5,533 bases of DNA from an uncultured Bacteroidales bacterium (GTDB lineage Bacteria > Bacteroidota > Bacteroidia > Bacteroidales > F082): assembly GCA_937884015.1 (NCBI GenBank), contig CALGBV010000337.1, positions 1 to 5,533 of the forward strand, given 5' to 3'. Of this stretch, positions 1 to 5,121 are shown piece by piece; positions within the stretch are counted from its first letter, which is position 1, and every line of letters begins with the position of its first letter. The position numbers and the translations under genes are program-made. A model generated the notes under the pieces. The model saw only the letters and a list, made by a program, of their open reading frames with translations, did not search any database and was not told the DNA's origin.

Positions 1-50
1 TTGCCATCACCTGTTGGAATTTCAATTGGATTGTATTCTTCATTATTCAT
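1..50 (-). CDS. 5' end of an unidentified protein gene, running off the left edge
   Basis: Read on the minus strand, an ATG at 50-48 opens a frame that stays open to the window edge and gives MNNEEYNPIEIPTGDG plus a partial codon. The composition (polar, acidic, no stop) is that of a real protein N-terminus, and the AT-rich stretch behind it (51-99) suits a leader. There is no signal peptide or membrane segment in the 16 visible residues, so the product looks cytoplasmic at this end. No clear Shine-Dalgarno sequence or -7 box is seen, as is common in Bacteroidota. I do not recognise the family; too little is present. A chance ORF cannot be excluded. Confidence 0.45.
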   Translation of the reverse strand, partial: MNNEEYNPIEIPTGDG

Positions 51-99
51 TTTGCCAAGATTTTGGGATTATTTGAAAAAAATGATGCTAATATTCGGA

Positions 100-249
100 T
101 TAATTGTCTTTTTGCATTGTCAAGTCAGACGGAAGAGTAGAAAGGCCTGCTGCCGTGTCGCCTTCGGGAAACAGTATGAGGAATTGGCCGCCCTCGCGTT
201 GAGCTTGCTTTTCCAAGCACTTTCTTTTTATTATGTTTTCACTGTGCAT
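100..249 (-). CDS. possible small protein of 49 residues, unknown function
   Basis: An ATG at 249-247 opens a 49-codon minus-strand frame ending in TAA at 102-100. The peptide starts MHSENIIKRKCLEKQAQREG and continues through a hydrophobic FLILF stretch to PEGDTAAGLSTLPSDL and a C-terminal MQKDN. Support is indirect: the stretch at about 120-220 is clearly richer in G+C than its flanks, and its codons (GGC, GAC, CTC, GAA) match the use in the certain genes of this window. It lies 49 bp upstream of the partial gene at 50-1 on the same strand, so the two could share a transcript. No signal peptide or known motif is recognised. It could instead be the remnant of a longer gene or a repeated element. 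An overlapping plus-strand frame over 1-318 looks less credible. Confidence 0.3.
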   Translation of the reverse strand: MHSENIIKRKCLEKQAQREGGQFLILFPEGDTAAGLSTLPSDLTMQKDN

Positions 250-328
250 ATTAAATTGAATTTTTCAGTTATTATTTGCGAAAAACAAGAATTTTTGAGT
301 TTGATTAGTGGCAATTGAAAAATTGTAG

Positions 329-336
329 TATTTTTG
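329..336 (+). promoter_or_regulatory. Bacteroidetes -7 promoter box, TATTTTTG
   Basis: TATTTTTG matches the Bacteroidota primary sigma factor -7 consensus TAnnTTTG and lies inside GTATTTTTGCA, the same 11-mer found ahead of map and ahead of the secreted-protein gene at 3500. The -33 element is weak: TTTG motifs at 294-297 and 300-303 are further away than the usual 19-21 bp. Transcription would begin near 340. There is no plausible ORF directly downstream, only a structured stretch ending in a terminator, so the promoter probably serves a noncoding RNA. Confidence 0.6.
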
Positions 337-339
337 CAA

Positions 340-458
340 CCAGTTGGTCGCGGAAACGGAAAGAAAAATGAATTGATTATCAAGACGTAAAAGGACGGCC
401 TTTTGGATGTACCCCCCGCGATAACAAGATTCAAACCCCTCTTTGCAGAGGGGTTTTA
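340..458 (+). ncRNA. candidate small noncoding RNA, about 119 nt
   Basis: The stretch is bounded by a -7 box (329-336) and an intrinsic terminator (433-457), with no credible ORF between. Seen structure: a closing helix of 347-353 with 416-422 (core TCGCGG/CCGCGA); an internal hairpin AAAAGG-ACGG-CCTTTT at 389-404; a small hairpin TTGA-TTA-TCAA at 373-383; and the terminator hairpin. This layout of promoter, closed multi-stem domain and terminator is that of an independently transcribed RNA. It resembles in layout the Bacteroidales-1 RNA class, which is known to be bounded by this promoter type and a terminator; I cannot confirm family membership by sequence. Too short for 6S RNA or tmRNA, and it lacks the conserved SRP RNA hairpin. 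Its 3' end meets the stop codon of the convergent nuclease-like gene. Confidence 0.5.
433..457. terminator. bidirectional intrinsic terminator
   Basis: A 10-bp perfect stem AAACCCCTCT / AGAGGGGTTT closes a TTGC loop (443-446). On the plus strand it runs into TTTT; read on the minus strand it ends in TTTG. It sits between the convergent small RNA candidate and the nuclease-like gene, whose TAA stop (458-456) overlaps the stem base, so it probably ends both transcripts. Confidence 0.85.
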
Positions 459-905
459 TGTTTTCCGTTTGTATAAGGTGTGAAAAGCCAAACTCTTTCT
501 CCCTGTCCGTATTTCTTCCACATAGTAGTAACTCATGCCAATAAGTTTTTCATAAACAAGGACTTCCATATTATGCCGTTTCGTTTTTGTCGTTGAAATT
601 TCAACTTTATCACGATTCCGTATTATGTAAGGGATAAGCAAATAGTCTTCGATTGACAAAGGCAAACGGTCATTACTTTGTGTGCCATGGCGTTTTTCAG
701 AGTGTCGCACTCCTGATGTCTCAATAACGTGCTTGTAACCTTTCAAATCTATCCCATGCTGAGCTGCGATTTTCAACAATTCGTCATCAACAACATCATC
801 AACAATTGAAAACTTATACTCACAGTTTTCATCTATCAGATGTACGAAATCCTCAAACGATACTTTTTTATTGAACTTTTTATCAAATGGTTTCTTTTCA
901 TCCAT
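456..905 (-). CDS. stand-alone BECR-fold nuclease-like protein (PBECR type)
   Basis: A 149-residue protein from the ATG at 905-903. The frame extends upstream through an ATG at 938 and a TTG at 947, but those would add a hydrophobic stretch and start inside or before a poor promoter-like T-tract, so 905 is preferred. The N-terminal third is lysine- and acid-rich without motifs. The rest resembles the phage-type Barnase-EndoU-ColicinE5/D-RelE nuclease domain: GYKHVIETSGVRHSEKRHG (about 56-74), then LSIEDYLLIPYII (about 83-95), then YYVEEIRTGRKSLAFHTLYK (about 127-146). In BECR folds, His, Arg/Lys and Thr/Ser residues at such positions form the RNase site, so H68, H73, R133, K137 and T143 are candidates. 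In phages and conjugative elements this domain is usually fused into large polyvalent proteins; here it stands alone, with no signal peptide and no antitoxin gene beside it. Function as an RNase or toxin is inferred from memory of the family. Confidence 0.75.
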   Translation of the reverse strand: MDEKKPFDKKFNKKVSFEDFVHLIDENCEYKFSIVDDVVDDELLKIAAQHGIDLKGYKHVIETSGVRHSEKRHGTQSNDRLPLSIEDYLLIPYIIRNRDKVEISTTKTKRHNMEVLVYEKLIGMSYYYVEEIRTGRKSLAFHTLYKRKT

Positions 906-954
906 ATCAATCAATTTTATGCCGCAAAAAAACACCATCACGCCCAAACAAACC

Positions 955-1006
955 CGACGACAAACGTTTGTAGTCGACTGTAAGCGTTTGTTGTCGTTTG
1001 CTGTCG
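955..1006. repeat. operator-like array of four CGTTTGnnGTCG repeats
   Basis: Three direct copies lie at 965-976 (CGTTTGTAGTCG), 985-996 (CGTTTGTTGTCG) and 995-1006 (CGTTTGCTGTCG), starting 20 and then 10 bp apart. A fourth, inverted copy at 955-966 (CGACGACAAACG) overlaps the first and makes a 22-bp palindrome around ACAAACGTTTGT with one mismatched pair. Spacing at whole helical turns on one face of DNA suggests protein binding. The array lies between the divergent nuclease gene (start 905) and map (start 1115), nearer the former. It is too short and too regular in phase for CRISPR. No binding protein is encoded in the window that clearly matches it. Confidence 0.75.
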
Positions 1007-1085
1007 AATATATTGTTGAAATTCAAATTAATGAATAATTATCGGTAATTTGCGTTGAGAGAAAACCATTTTCATGGAATTTACG

Positions 1086-1093
1086 TATTTTTG
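1086..1093 (+). promoter_or_regulatory. promoter -7 box for map, TATTTTTG
   Basis: TATTTTTG inside GTATTTTTGCA fits the Bacteroidota TAnnTTTG consensus. Transcription would start near 1097, leaving a leader of under 20 nt before the ATG at 1115. This rules out an upstream TTG start at 1055, which would lie before the promoter. A -33 element is not clear. Upstream, 1016-1026 (TTGAA-A-TTCAA) and 1037-1050 (AATTA-TCGG-TAATT) are small palindromes that could bind a regulator. Confidence 0.7.
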
Positions 1094-1114
1094 CACCCTA
1101 AAACGATATGCATT

Positions 1115-1969
1115 ATGTTTACAAGGCGTAAAAGATGGCGCGTTCCAGCCGGAGAGGAACCTACAGCATTGGATAGAAAAGTGATGGCTTTTGAAAACCG
1201 CGGTGCCTTGGTGCCGAAACGCACACTCATTCGCACTCCCGAAGAGATTGAAGGCATCCGCCGCAGCGGTGTCATCAATACGGCTATCCTCGATTTGGTC
1301 GGGGAAAAGATTCATGCAGGCATGAGCACTTTGGAAATCAACGAAATCGTTCACAATTACACGATTGAACACAATGCCATTCCTGCCACTTTGGGCTACG
1401 AAGGCTTCCCGAAAAGCGTTTGCACTTCCATCAACGAAGTGGTCTGCCATGGTATTCCGTCGGCAAAGGAAATCCTGAAAGAAGGCGACATTATCAACGT
1501 GGACTGCACGACCATCTTGGATGGTTATTATGCTGATGCATCGCGTATGTTCATCATCGGCAAGACCACGCCGCAAAAGGAAAAACTGGTGCAGGTTGCC
1601 AAGGAATGTCTCGAAATCGGCATGGAAGCCGCCAAGCCTTTCGGCTTTGTCGGCGACATCGGTTATGCCATTGAAAAACACGCACATAAGAATGGCTTCA
1701 GCGTGGTGCGCGACCTTTGCGGCCATGGCGTGGGACTGAAATTCCACGAAGACCCCGAAGTGCTGCATTACGGCAAAAAAGGCACAGGCATGTTGCTGGT
1801 TCCAGGCATGGTTTTCACCATCGAGCCAATGATTAATATGGGCACTTGGAAAGTCTTCATCGATTCAGCCGACGGCTGGACCGTAATCACCGAAGACGAA
1901 CTGCCCTCAGCGCAATGGGAACACACTTTCGTGATGACCGAAACAGGCTTGGAAATCCTGACACACTAA
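1115..1969 (+). CDS. map: type I methionine aminopeptidase with N-terminal extension
   Basis: This cytoplasmic dimetal hydrolase removes the initiator methionine from new proteins. The 284-residue product has the complete pita-bread catalytic core. The five metal ligands are visible: D130 (NVD), D141 (YADASR), H204 (CGHGVG), E237 (TIEPM) and E269 (QWEHTF). The substrate-contact histidines H112 (VCHGIPS) and H211 (KFHEDP) are also present. About 35 residues precede the usual start of the type I core (the TPEEIEGIRRSG helix); this extension begins MFTRRKRWRVPAG and is basic, unlike the short form of about 260 residues. The start at 1115 is chosen because it follows the -7 box at 1086-1093 directly. 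In many bacteria map lies in the secY ribosomal protein cluster; here it is alone with its own promoter, so it may be a second copy (inference). The gene at 2053 is probably co-transcribed. Confidence 0.95.
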   Translation: MFTRRKRWRVPAGEEPTALDRKVMAFENRGALVPKRTLIRTPEEIEGIRRSGVINTAILDLVGEKIHAGMSTLEINEIVHNYTIEHNAIPATLGYEGFPKSVCTSINEVVCHGIPSAKEILKEGDIINVDCTTILDGYYADASRMFIIGKTTPQKEKLVQVAKECLEIGMEAAKPFGFVGDIGYAIEKHAHKNGFSVVRDLCGHGVGLKFHEDPEVLHYGKKGTGMLLVPGMVFTIEPMINMGTWKVFIDSADGWTVITEDELPSAQWEHTFVMTETGLEILTH

Positions 1970-1994
1970 CTATTAAAATTGGTGAGAACATAAA

Positions 1995-2015
1995 GACGCA
2001 CGGCATGTGCCTTTT
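1995..2015 (+). other. weak hairpin between map and the dehydrogenase gene
   Basis: GCAC-GGCAT-GTGC (1998-2010) is a 4-bp stem followed by CTTTT. It is too weak for a confident terminator. Its left side (AAAGACGCACGGC) recalls the GAGACG-type palindromes at 3048, 4984 and 5031, so it may be a decayed copy of that repeat. No -7 box is seen in the 83-bp gap, so transcription probably continues from map. Confidence 0.25.
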
Positions 2016-2052
2016 CATGTCCCCAAAAACAAATCAATAATAATTCCATACT

Positions 2053-2976
2053 ATGAAAATCACATTTCTTGAACCATTAGGACTGAAAGTCAACCAGATA
2101 GAAACTGCTTGCCAGAATCTGAAGCAAGCCGGACACGAAGTCGTCATTTATCCCGACCGCAACGAAAACCTTGATGTGCTGAAACAACGTGCCGAAGGTG
2201 CCGATGTCATCATCGAGAGCAACATTCCGTTGCGCAAGGATTTTCTAGACGCCTGTCCGAACCTGAAAATGCTTTCCATCGCTTTCACCGGCCTCGACCA
2301 TATCGACATGGAAGAATGTCAGCGCCGTGGCATCAAAGTGATGAATGCGGCAGGCTATTCCACCGAGGCCGTTGCTGAACTCGCCATTGCCCTGATGATT
2401 GACGTCTACCGCAAAGTGCGCGAAAACGACATCATTACGCGCGAATGTCAGCGCAAAGGCCTCATGCCGGGACGCGAAATCGGCGGCAAGACCATCGGCA
2501 TTATCGGCATGGGCAACATCGGTCAGCGCGTGGCAAAAATCGCCAACGCTTTCGGCTGCAAGGTCTTGGCTTGGAACCGCACGCCTAAAACCATCGAAGG
2601 TGTGACTTTCGTTGACAAGGAAACCCTGCTGAAAGAAGCCGACATCGTTACGCTTCACATCGCCTTGAACAACGAGACCCGCGATTTCATCACCGAAAAG
2701 GATTTCGCCTTGATGAAGCCATCGGCTATCCTTATCAACACGGCACGCGGCCCGGTCATCAACGAAATGGCTTTGGCCAACGCCTTGAAAAACGGTGTCA
2801 TTGCAGGTGCCGCCACCGATGTCTACGGCACGGAACCGCCTTTGAAAAAAGATAATCCTTTGTTCGATGCGCCGAATCTCATCATGCTGCCACATATCGG
2901 TTTCGCCACCGAAGAAGCCTTCGTTTTGCGTTTAGGCATCGTGGTCAAAAATGTTGAGGATTGGTTGAAGATTTGA
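2053..2976 (+). CDS. D-isomer-specific 2-hydroxyacid dehydrogenase
   Basis: The 307-residue cytoplasmic oxidoreductase would interconvert a 2-hydroxyacid and a 2-ketoacid with a nicotinamide cofactor; the substrate cannot be read from sequence. Family features are complete: an N-terminal substrate-binding lobe (about 1-95), the VAELAIALM helix (107-115), the nucleotide-binding loop GMGNIG (152-157), and the catalytic triad R232 (NTARGP), E261 (YGTEPP) and H281 (LPHIGFAT). After the second Rossmann strand the sequence reads LAWNRTPK: N175-R176 replaces the acidic residue usual in NAD enzymes, which suggests NADPH use, as in glyoxylate/hydroxypyruvate reductases. Length is close to that family (310-330) and no regulatory ACT domain is present, so it is unlikely to be a long-form SerA. 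The ATG at 2053 follows an A+T-rich leader. It lies 83 bp after map and probably shares its transcript. Confidence 0.93.
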   Translation: MKITFLEPLGLKVNQIETACQNLKQAGHEVVIYPDRNENLDVLKQRAEGADVIIESNIPLRKDFLDACPNLKMLSIAFTGLDHIDMEECQRRGIKVMNAAGYSTEAVAELAIALMIDVYRKVRENDIITRECQRKGLMPGREIGGKTIGIIGMGNIGQRVAKIANAFGCKVLAWNRTPKTIEGVTFVDKETLLKEADIVTLHIALNNETRDFITEKDFALMKPSAILINTARGPVINEMALANALKNGVIAGAATDVYGTEPPLKKDNPLFDAPNLIMLPHIGFATEEAFVLRLGIVVKNVEDWLKI

Positions 2977-3047
2977 TTGCCTTCGGCAAGAAATAAATCA
3001 AAAATCCTAATTCAAAATCATTCAAAATCTGTTTTTGATCCCACAAA

Positions 3048-3071
3048 AGAGACGTAGCACGCTACGTCTCT
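3048..3071. repeat. interspersed palindrome, GAGACG type, copy 1
   Basis: An 11-bp perfect stem (AGAGACGTAGC at 3048-3058, GCTACGTCTCT at 3061-3071) surrounds a 2-nt centre AC. The left arm and centre match the copy at 5031-5056. There is no T-tract, so it is not a standard terminator. It lies 71 bp after the dehydrogenase stop codon. Short palindromes of this form are common in Bacteroidota intergenic DNA and behave like REP sequences. Confidence 0.85.
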
Positions 3072-3116
3072 ACACAAAAACGATGATTTCTGATAGATTT
3101 TCTTTTTTGATTTATT

Positions 3117-3195
3117 AAGGATTTAACTTCGTTGAAATCTTTGATTCATCGATACGAAGTGAGATAATGCATAGCATTTCTTCGGCAAAGCCGAA
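3117..3195. repeat. mosaic of short hairpins in noncoding DNA
   Basis: Three short inverted repeats follow one another: 3117-3142 (AAGGATTTAAC / GTTGAAATCTTT with one bulge), 3167-3179 (AATGC-ATA-GCATT) and 3181-3195 (TTCGGC-AAA-GCCGAA). An alternative long-range pair is ACTTCGT with ACGAAGT (3126-3132, 3154-3160). A similar unit TTGCC-TTC-GGCAA sits at 2977-2989, directly after the dehydrogenase stop codon. No -7 box is seen ahead of the cluster and no credible ORF crosses it. It may be repeat DNA or the 3' untranslated region of the dehydrogenase transcript, which would end at 3252. Confidence 0.5.
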
Positions 3196-3221
3196 TTAAA
3201 AAATCACTCTCATGATAAATC

Positions 3222-3252
3222 AAGCAAGTCGAAGCCTCGGCTTGCTTTTTTT
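3222..3252 (+). terminator. intrinsic terminator
   Basis: The stem AAGCAAG / CTTGCTT (3222-3228, 3241-3247) is extended inward by one wobble pair and three more pairs to an AGCC loop, and is followed by a run of Ts to 3252. It is the first strong terminator after the map-dehydrogenase pair, about 245 nt beyond the stop codon, and separates it from the secreted-protein genes. Confidence 0.8.
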
Positions 3253-3287
3253 GTATCTATTTGTAAAACAACATCTTGCAACAAAAT

Positions 3288-3379
3288 ACTTATAATTACT
3301 TATAAAATTAATTTTTCTTCTATAAATTATAATAAATCAATAAGTTACAAGAATTCACTTATAATTGCTTATAAATTTT
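3288..3379. repeat. paired CTTATAA decamer repeats in AT-rich DNA
   Basis: ACTTATAATTACTTATAAAA at 3288-3307 and ACTTATAATTGCTTATAAAT at 3357-3376 are near-identical 20-mers 69 bp apart. Each is itself two 10-bp units of ACTTATAAnn form. AATAAGT at 3339-3345 is a partial inverted copy. The block ends about 15 bp before the -33 element of the secreted-protein promoter, so regulator binding is possible. Low sequence complexity weakens the case. Confidence 0.5.
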
Positions 3380-3393
3380 CCGGCCAAAATCTA

Positions 3394-3424
3394 TTGACAA
3401 AATTTTGATGCGATAGTATTTTTG
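3394..3424 (+). promoter_or_regulatory. promoter of the T9SS cargo gene
   Basis: A -33 element TTG (3394-3396) lies 20 bp before the -7 box TATTTTTG (3417-3424), which sits in GTATTTTTGCA. This is the best-formed promoter in the window. Transcription would start near 3428, giving a leader of about 72 nt before the ATG at 3500. Confidence 0.8.
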
Positions 3425-3486
3425 CACTATCAAAACGTAATAAAGCATACGATTCTTTCACGGCAACAAACACAAGTAACCTTTTA

Positions 3487-3499
3487 ATACTTCAAGTAT
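3487..3499 (+). promoter_or_regulatory. small hairpin abutting the start codon
   Basis: ATACT-TCA-AGTAT can pair at 3488-3498 (ATACTTCAAGTAT lies in 3487-3499) directly before the ATG at 3500. It occupies the place where a ribosome binding site would lie, and no Shine-Dalgarno sequence is present. A role in translation is possible, but a 5-bp AT-rich stem may be chance. Confidence 0.25.
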
Positions 3500-4978
3500 A
3501 TGAAGAAACACATTACCCTCTTACTGCTCGCCTTGGCAGCGGCTTTCGGAGCAAAGGCACAGGACGCAACCTTATTTAAGACCGAATCGGACTATTATGT
3601 CGAAGGCTGGGATTGCGTGAACACCAGCGACGGCTGCGTCATTTTCCAAACCCTGTATTTCGACATTGAAGCACAGATTGACCTTGGAAGGGTGTTCTAC
3701 AAGATTGACATGGACGGCGTGGCGGTTGACTCTGTTTTCTATGCCGACCCCATCAGCAGCCACCACATGCGTTTCACGAAAGACCCACGCAATGAGGCTT
3801 CCAACCTGCTGCTGAAAATCGACAACACCGACGAAGGCAACTTCCTCCATGTGATTGGCATCAGCGACGCGCTGGAGCTGTCGGAAGAACTAAACATGCT
3901 GCTTCCCGGAGGCGAGCAAGGCGAGACCAACAACTGGGAAATCATCATCGACGACTACGACGACATCATCGTCTATTGGGAAAGCCACGGCACGGACGGC
4001 AAAATCAGGCATTTCGACCGCATCGGGCTTGACGGAACGGTGAAGACCGTTTCGGAGGCAATGATTGACGACGACCGTAGTCCTTATTCAGGCACGCTGT
4101 TCTGCAAAGGCAAAAATCCGTTGGAATATGGTTTTCTGTTCACCAAATGGGAAAACCCTAATGTGACATCCGGCATTTACGGCTACACCTTGGATTCGCT
4201 GTTTAAGGTCGTTTCCTTCAAAAAGTTTCCGGTACGAATTGATGGCATCGCTTTCAGCGCAGCTCTCGGCGAATTGAATACGACATTAGATGATGATAAT
4301 AACGTTCTCCTCACGTGTATGGGAGTTGGCTACGACGGAAGCGGGAGTTACATTACCGACTATGCCATGATGCTGAAACTGAACCGTGACTGGGACATAG
4401 TTTCACACCTTTGCATCGAAAAGGATACCACTGGTAGTATCGCGTGGAGCGAATACGCTTGCGCTGCCAATCCTGATGAAATCTATCATGTCAGGATTAT
4501 GAGGAACAACGGTCACGATGGAATGCTTGTCATGAGCAAAATCAATTCGGCCATGGAAATCGAGTGGGAACGTTTTGCCGTGCCGACATCGTATGGAGAA
4601 GTGTGCTATTGGGTTCCGCGTTATTTAGGCATTACCGATGACGGCCACATCGTGACGAGTGGCACAAAGTATGACTATTCCGGGACGGTGTCCGGCTTTT
4701 TAAGCATCATCCATGATGAAACCGCCGATGTGGAGGAAAACGGTTGGGTTGTCCGCCCATACCTCATCTATCCAAACCCAGTGAAAGACAGACTTTCCAT
4801 ACATATTTCACCCGATGTAAAATTAGAAAGCATTGAGATTTTCGACCTGCAAGGCCGCTGCGTGGCAAATTCGCACACCGCTGAAATGGATGTGGCAAAC
4901 CTACCTGCGGGGCAATATGTGGCAAAAATCACCCTTGAAGGCGGAAAGGTTTATTCGGACAAGGTGGTGAAAGAATGA
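3500..4978 (+). CDS. secreted protein with T9SS type A sorting domain
   Basis: The 492-residue protein begins with a signal peptide (MKK, hydrophobic core 5-17, likely cleavage after AKA at 18-20, leaving Q21). The C-terminal 70 residues are a type A T9SS sorting domain: YPNPVKDRLSI (424-434), IEIFDLQGR (445-453), LPAGQYVAKI (468-477) and a basic tail KVYSDKVVKE. Such proteins cross the inner membrane by Sec and the outer membrane by T9SS, then are released or anchored on the surface. The central 400 residues are acidic and rich in aromatic residues and DG/DD turns, with repeated beta-strand patterns such as DDDNNVLLTCMGVGYDGSG (264-282) and ITDDGHIVTSG (378-388), which suggest a beta-propeller-like fold; no catalytic motif is recognised. 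It has its own promoter at 3394-3424. The next gene encodes another exported protein of similar leader type. Confidence 0.9.
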   Translation: MKKHITLLLLALAAAFGAKAQDATLFKTESDYYVEGWDCVNTSDGCVIFQTLYFDIEAQIDLGRVFYKIDMDGVAVDSVFYADPISSHHMRFTKDPRNEASNLLLKIDNTDEGNFLHVIGISDALELSEELNMLLPGGEQGETNNWEIIIDDYDDIIVYWESHGTDGKIRHFDRIGLDGTVKTVSEAMIDDDRSPYSGTLFCKGKNPLEYGFLFTKWENPNVTSGIYGYTLDSLFKVVSFKKFPVRIDGIAFSAALGELNTTLDDDNNVLLTCMGVGYDGSGSYITDYAMMLKLNRDWDIVSHLCIEKDTTGSIAWSEYACAANPDEIYHVRIMRNNGHDGMLVMSKINSAMEIEWERFAVPTSYGEVCYWVPRYLGITDDGHIVTSGTKYDYSGTVSGFLSIIHDETADVEENGWVVRPYLIYPNPVKDRLSIHISPDVKLESIEIFDLQGRCVANSHTAEMDVANLPAGQYVAKITLEGGKVYSDKVVKE

Positions 4979-4983
4979 ATGTA

Positions 4984-5005
4984 GAGACGTTGCGTGCAAC
5001 GTCTC
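4984..5005. repeat. interspersed palindrome, GAGACG type, copy 2
   Basis: GAGACGTTGC and GCAACGTCTC form a perfect 10-bp stem around GT, starting 6 nt after the stop codon of the T9SS cargo gene. The outer GAGACG/CGTCTC is shared with the other copies while the inner bases differ in a compensated way (GTTGC/GCAAC here, GTAGC/GCTAC elsewhere). This supports selection for pairing or mobility as a unit. Confidence 0.85.
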
Positions 5006-5030
5006 CAAAGAATAACAAAATGCTAATTAT

Positions 5031-5056
5031 TAGAGACGTAGCACGCTACTTCTCTA
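5031..5056. repeat. interspersed palindrome, GAGACG type, copy 3
   Basis: TAGAGACGTAGC and GCTACTTCTCTA pair around AC with a single mismatch (T at 5050 in place of the expected G). The left arm equals that of copy 1. It follows copy 2 by 25 nt, making a close pair between the two secreted-protein genes. Confidence 0.8.
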
Positions 5057-5121
5057 CAGGACAATCAATTAAATCTAATAATTTTAGAAAAATATCAACT
5101 AACACTTAAAATACACGGCCT

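Noticed and set aside
1..318. Plus-strand open frame of 105 codons starting with TTG at the window edge
   Set aside because: It has no promoter or clear start, mixes AT-rich hydrophobic runs with a G+C island, and conflicts with the better minus-strand frames at 1-50 and 100-249.
231..434. Minus-strand frame of 67 codons
   Set aside because: It runs antisense through the small RNA candidate and its promoter and has low-complexity residues with no domain.
906..947. Upstream starts (TTG 947, ATG 938) for the nuclease-like gene
   Set aside because: They add a hydrophobic, poorly conserved-looking stretch, and a weak promoter-like element (CAAAAAAA at 925-932, read on minus) lies within it; ATG 905 is simpler.
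955..1006. CRISPR array
   Set aside because: Units are 12 bp, overlap each other and have no spacers of 25-40 bp.
1055..1114. TTG-initiated longer form of methionine aminopeptidase
   Set aside because: The start would lie upstream of the -7 box at 1086-1093 and adds 20 unlikely residues.
1028..1768. Long minus-strand open frame opposite map (and a similar one at 2245-2895 opposite the dehydrogenase gene)
   Set aside because: Both are antisense shadows of strongly coding genes; the plus-strand proteins have complete catalytic motifs.
3211..3294. 27-codon ORF starting at ATG 3211
   Set aside because: It runs through the terminator hairpin and T-tract, and its sequence is low complexity.
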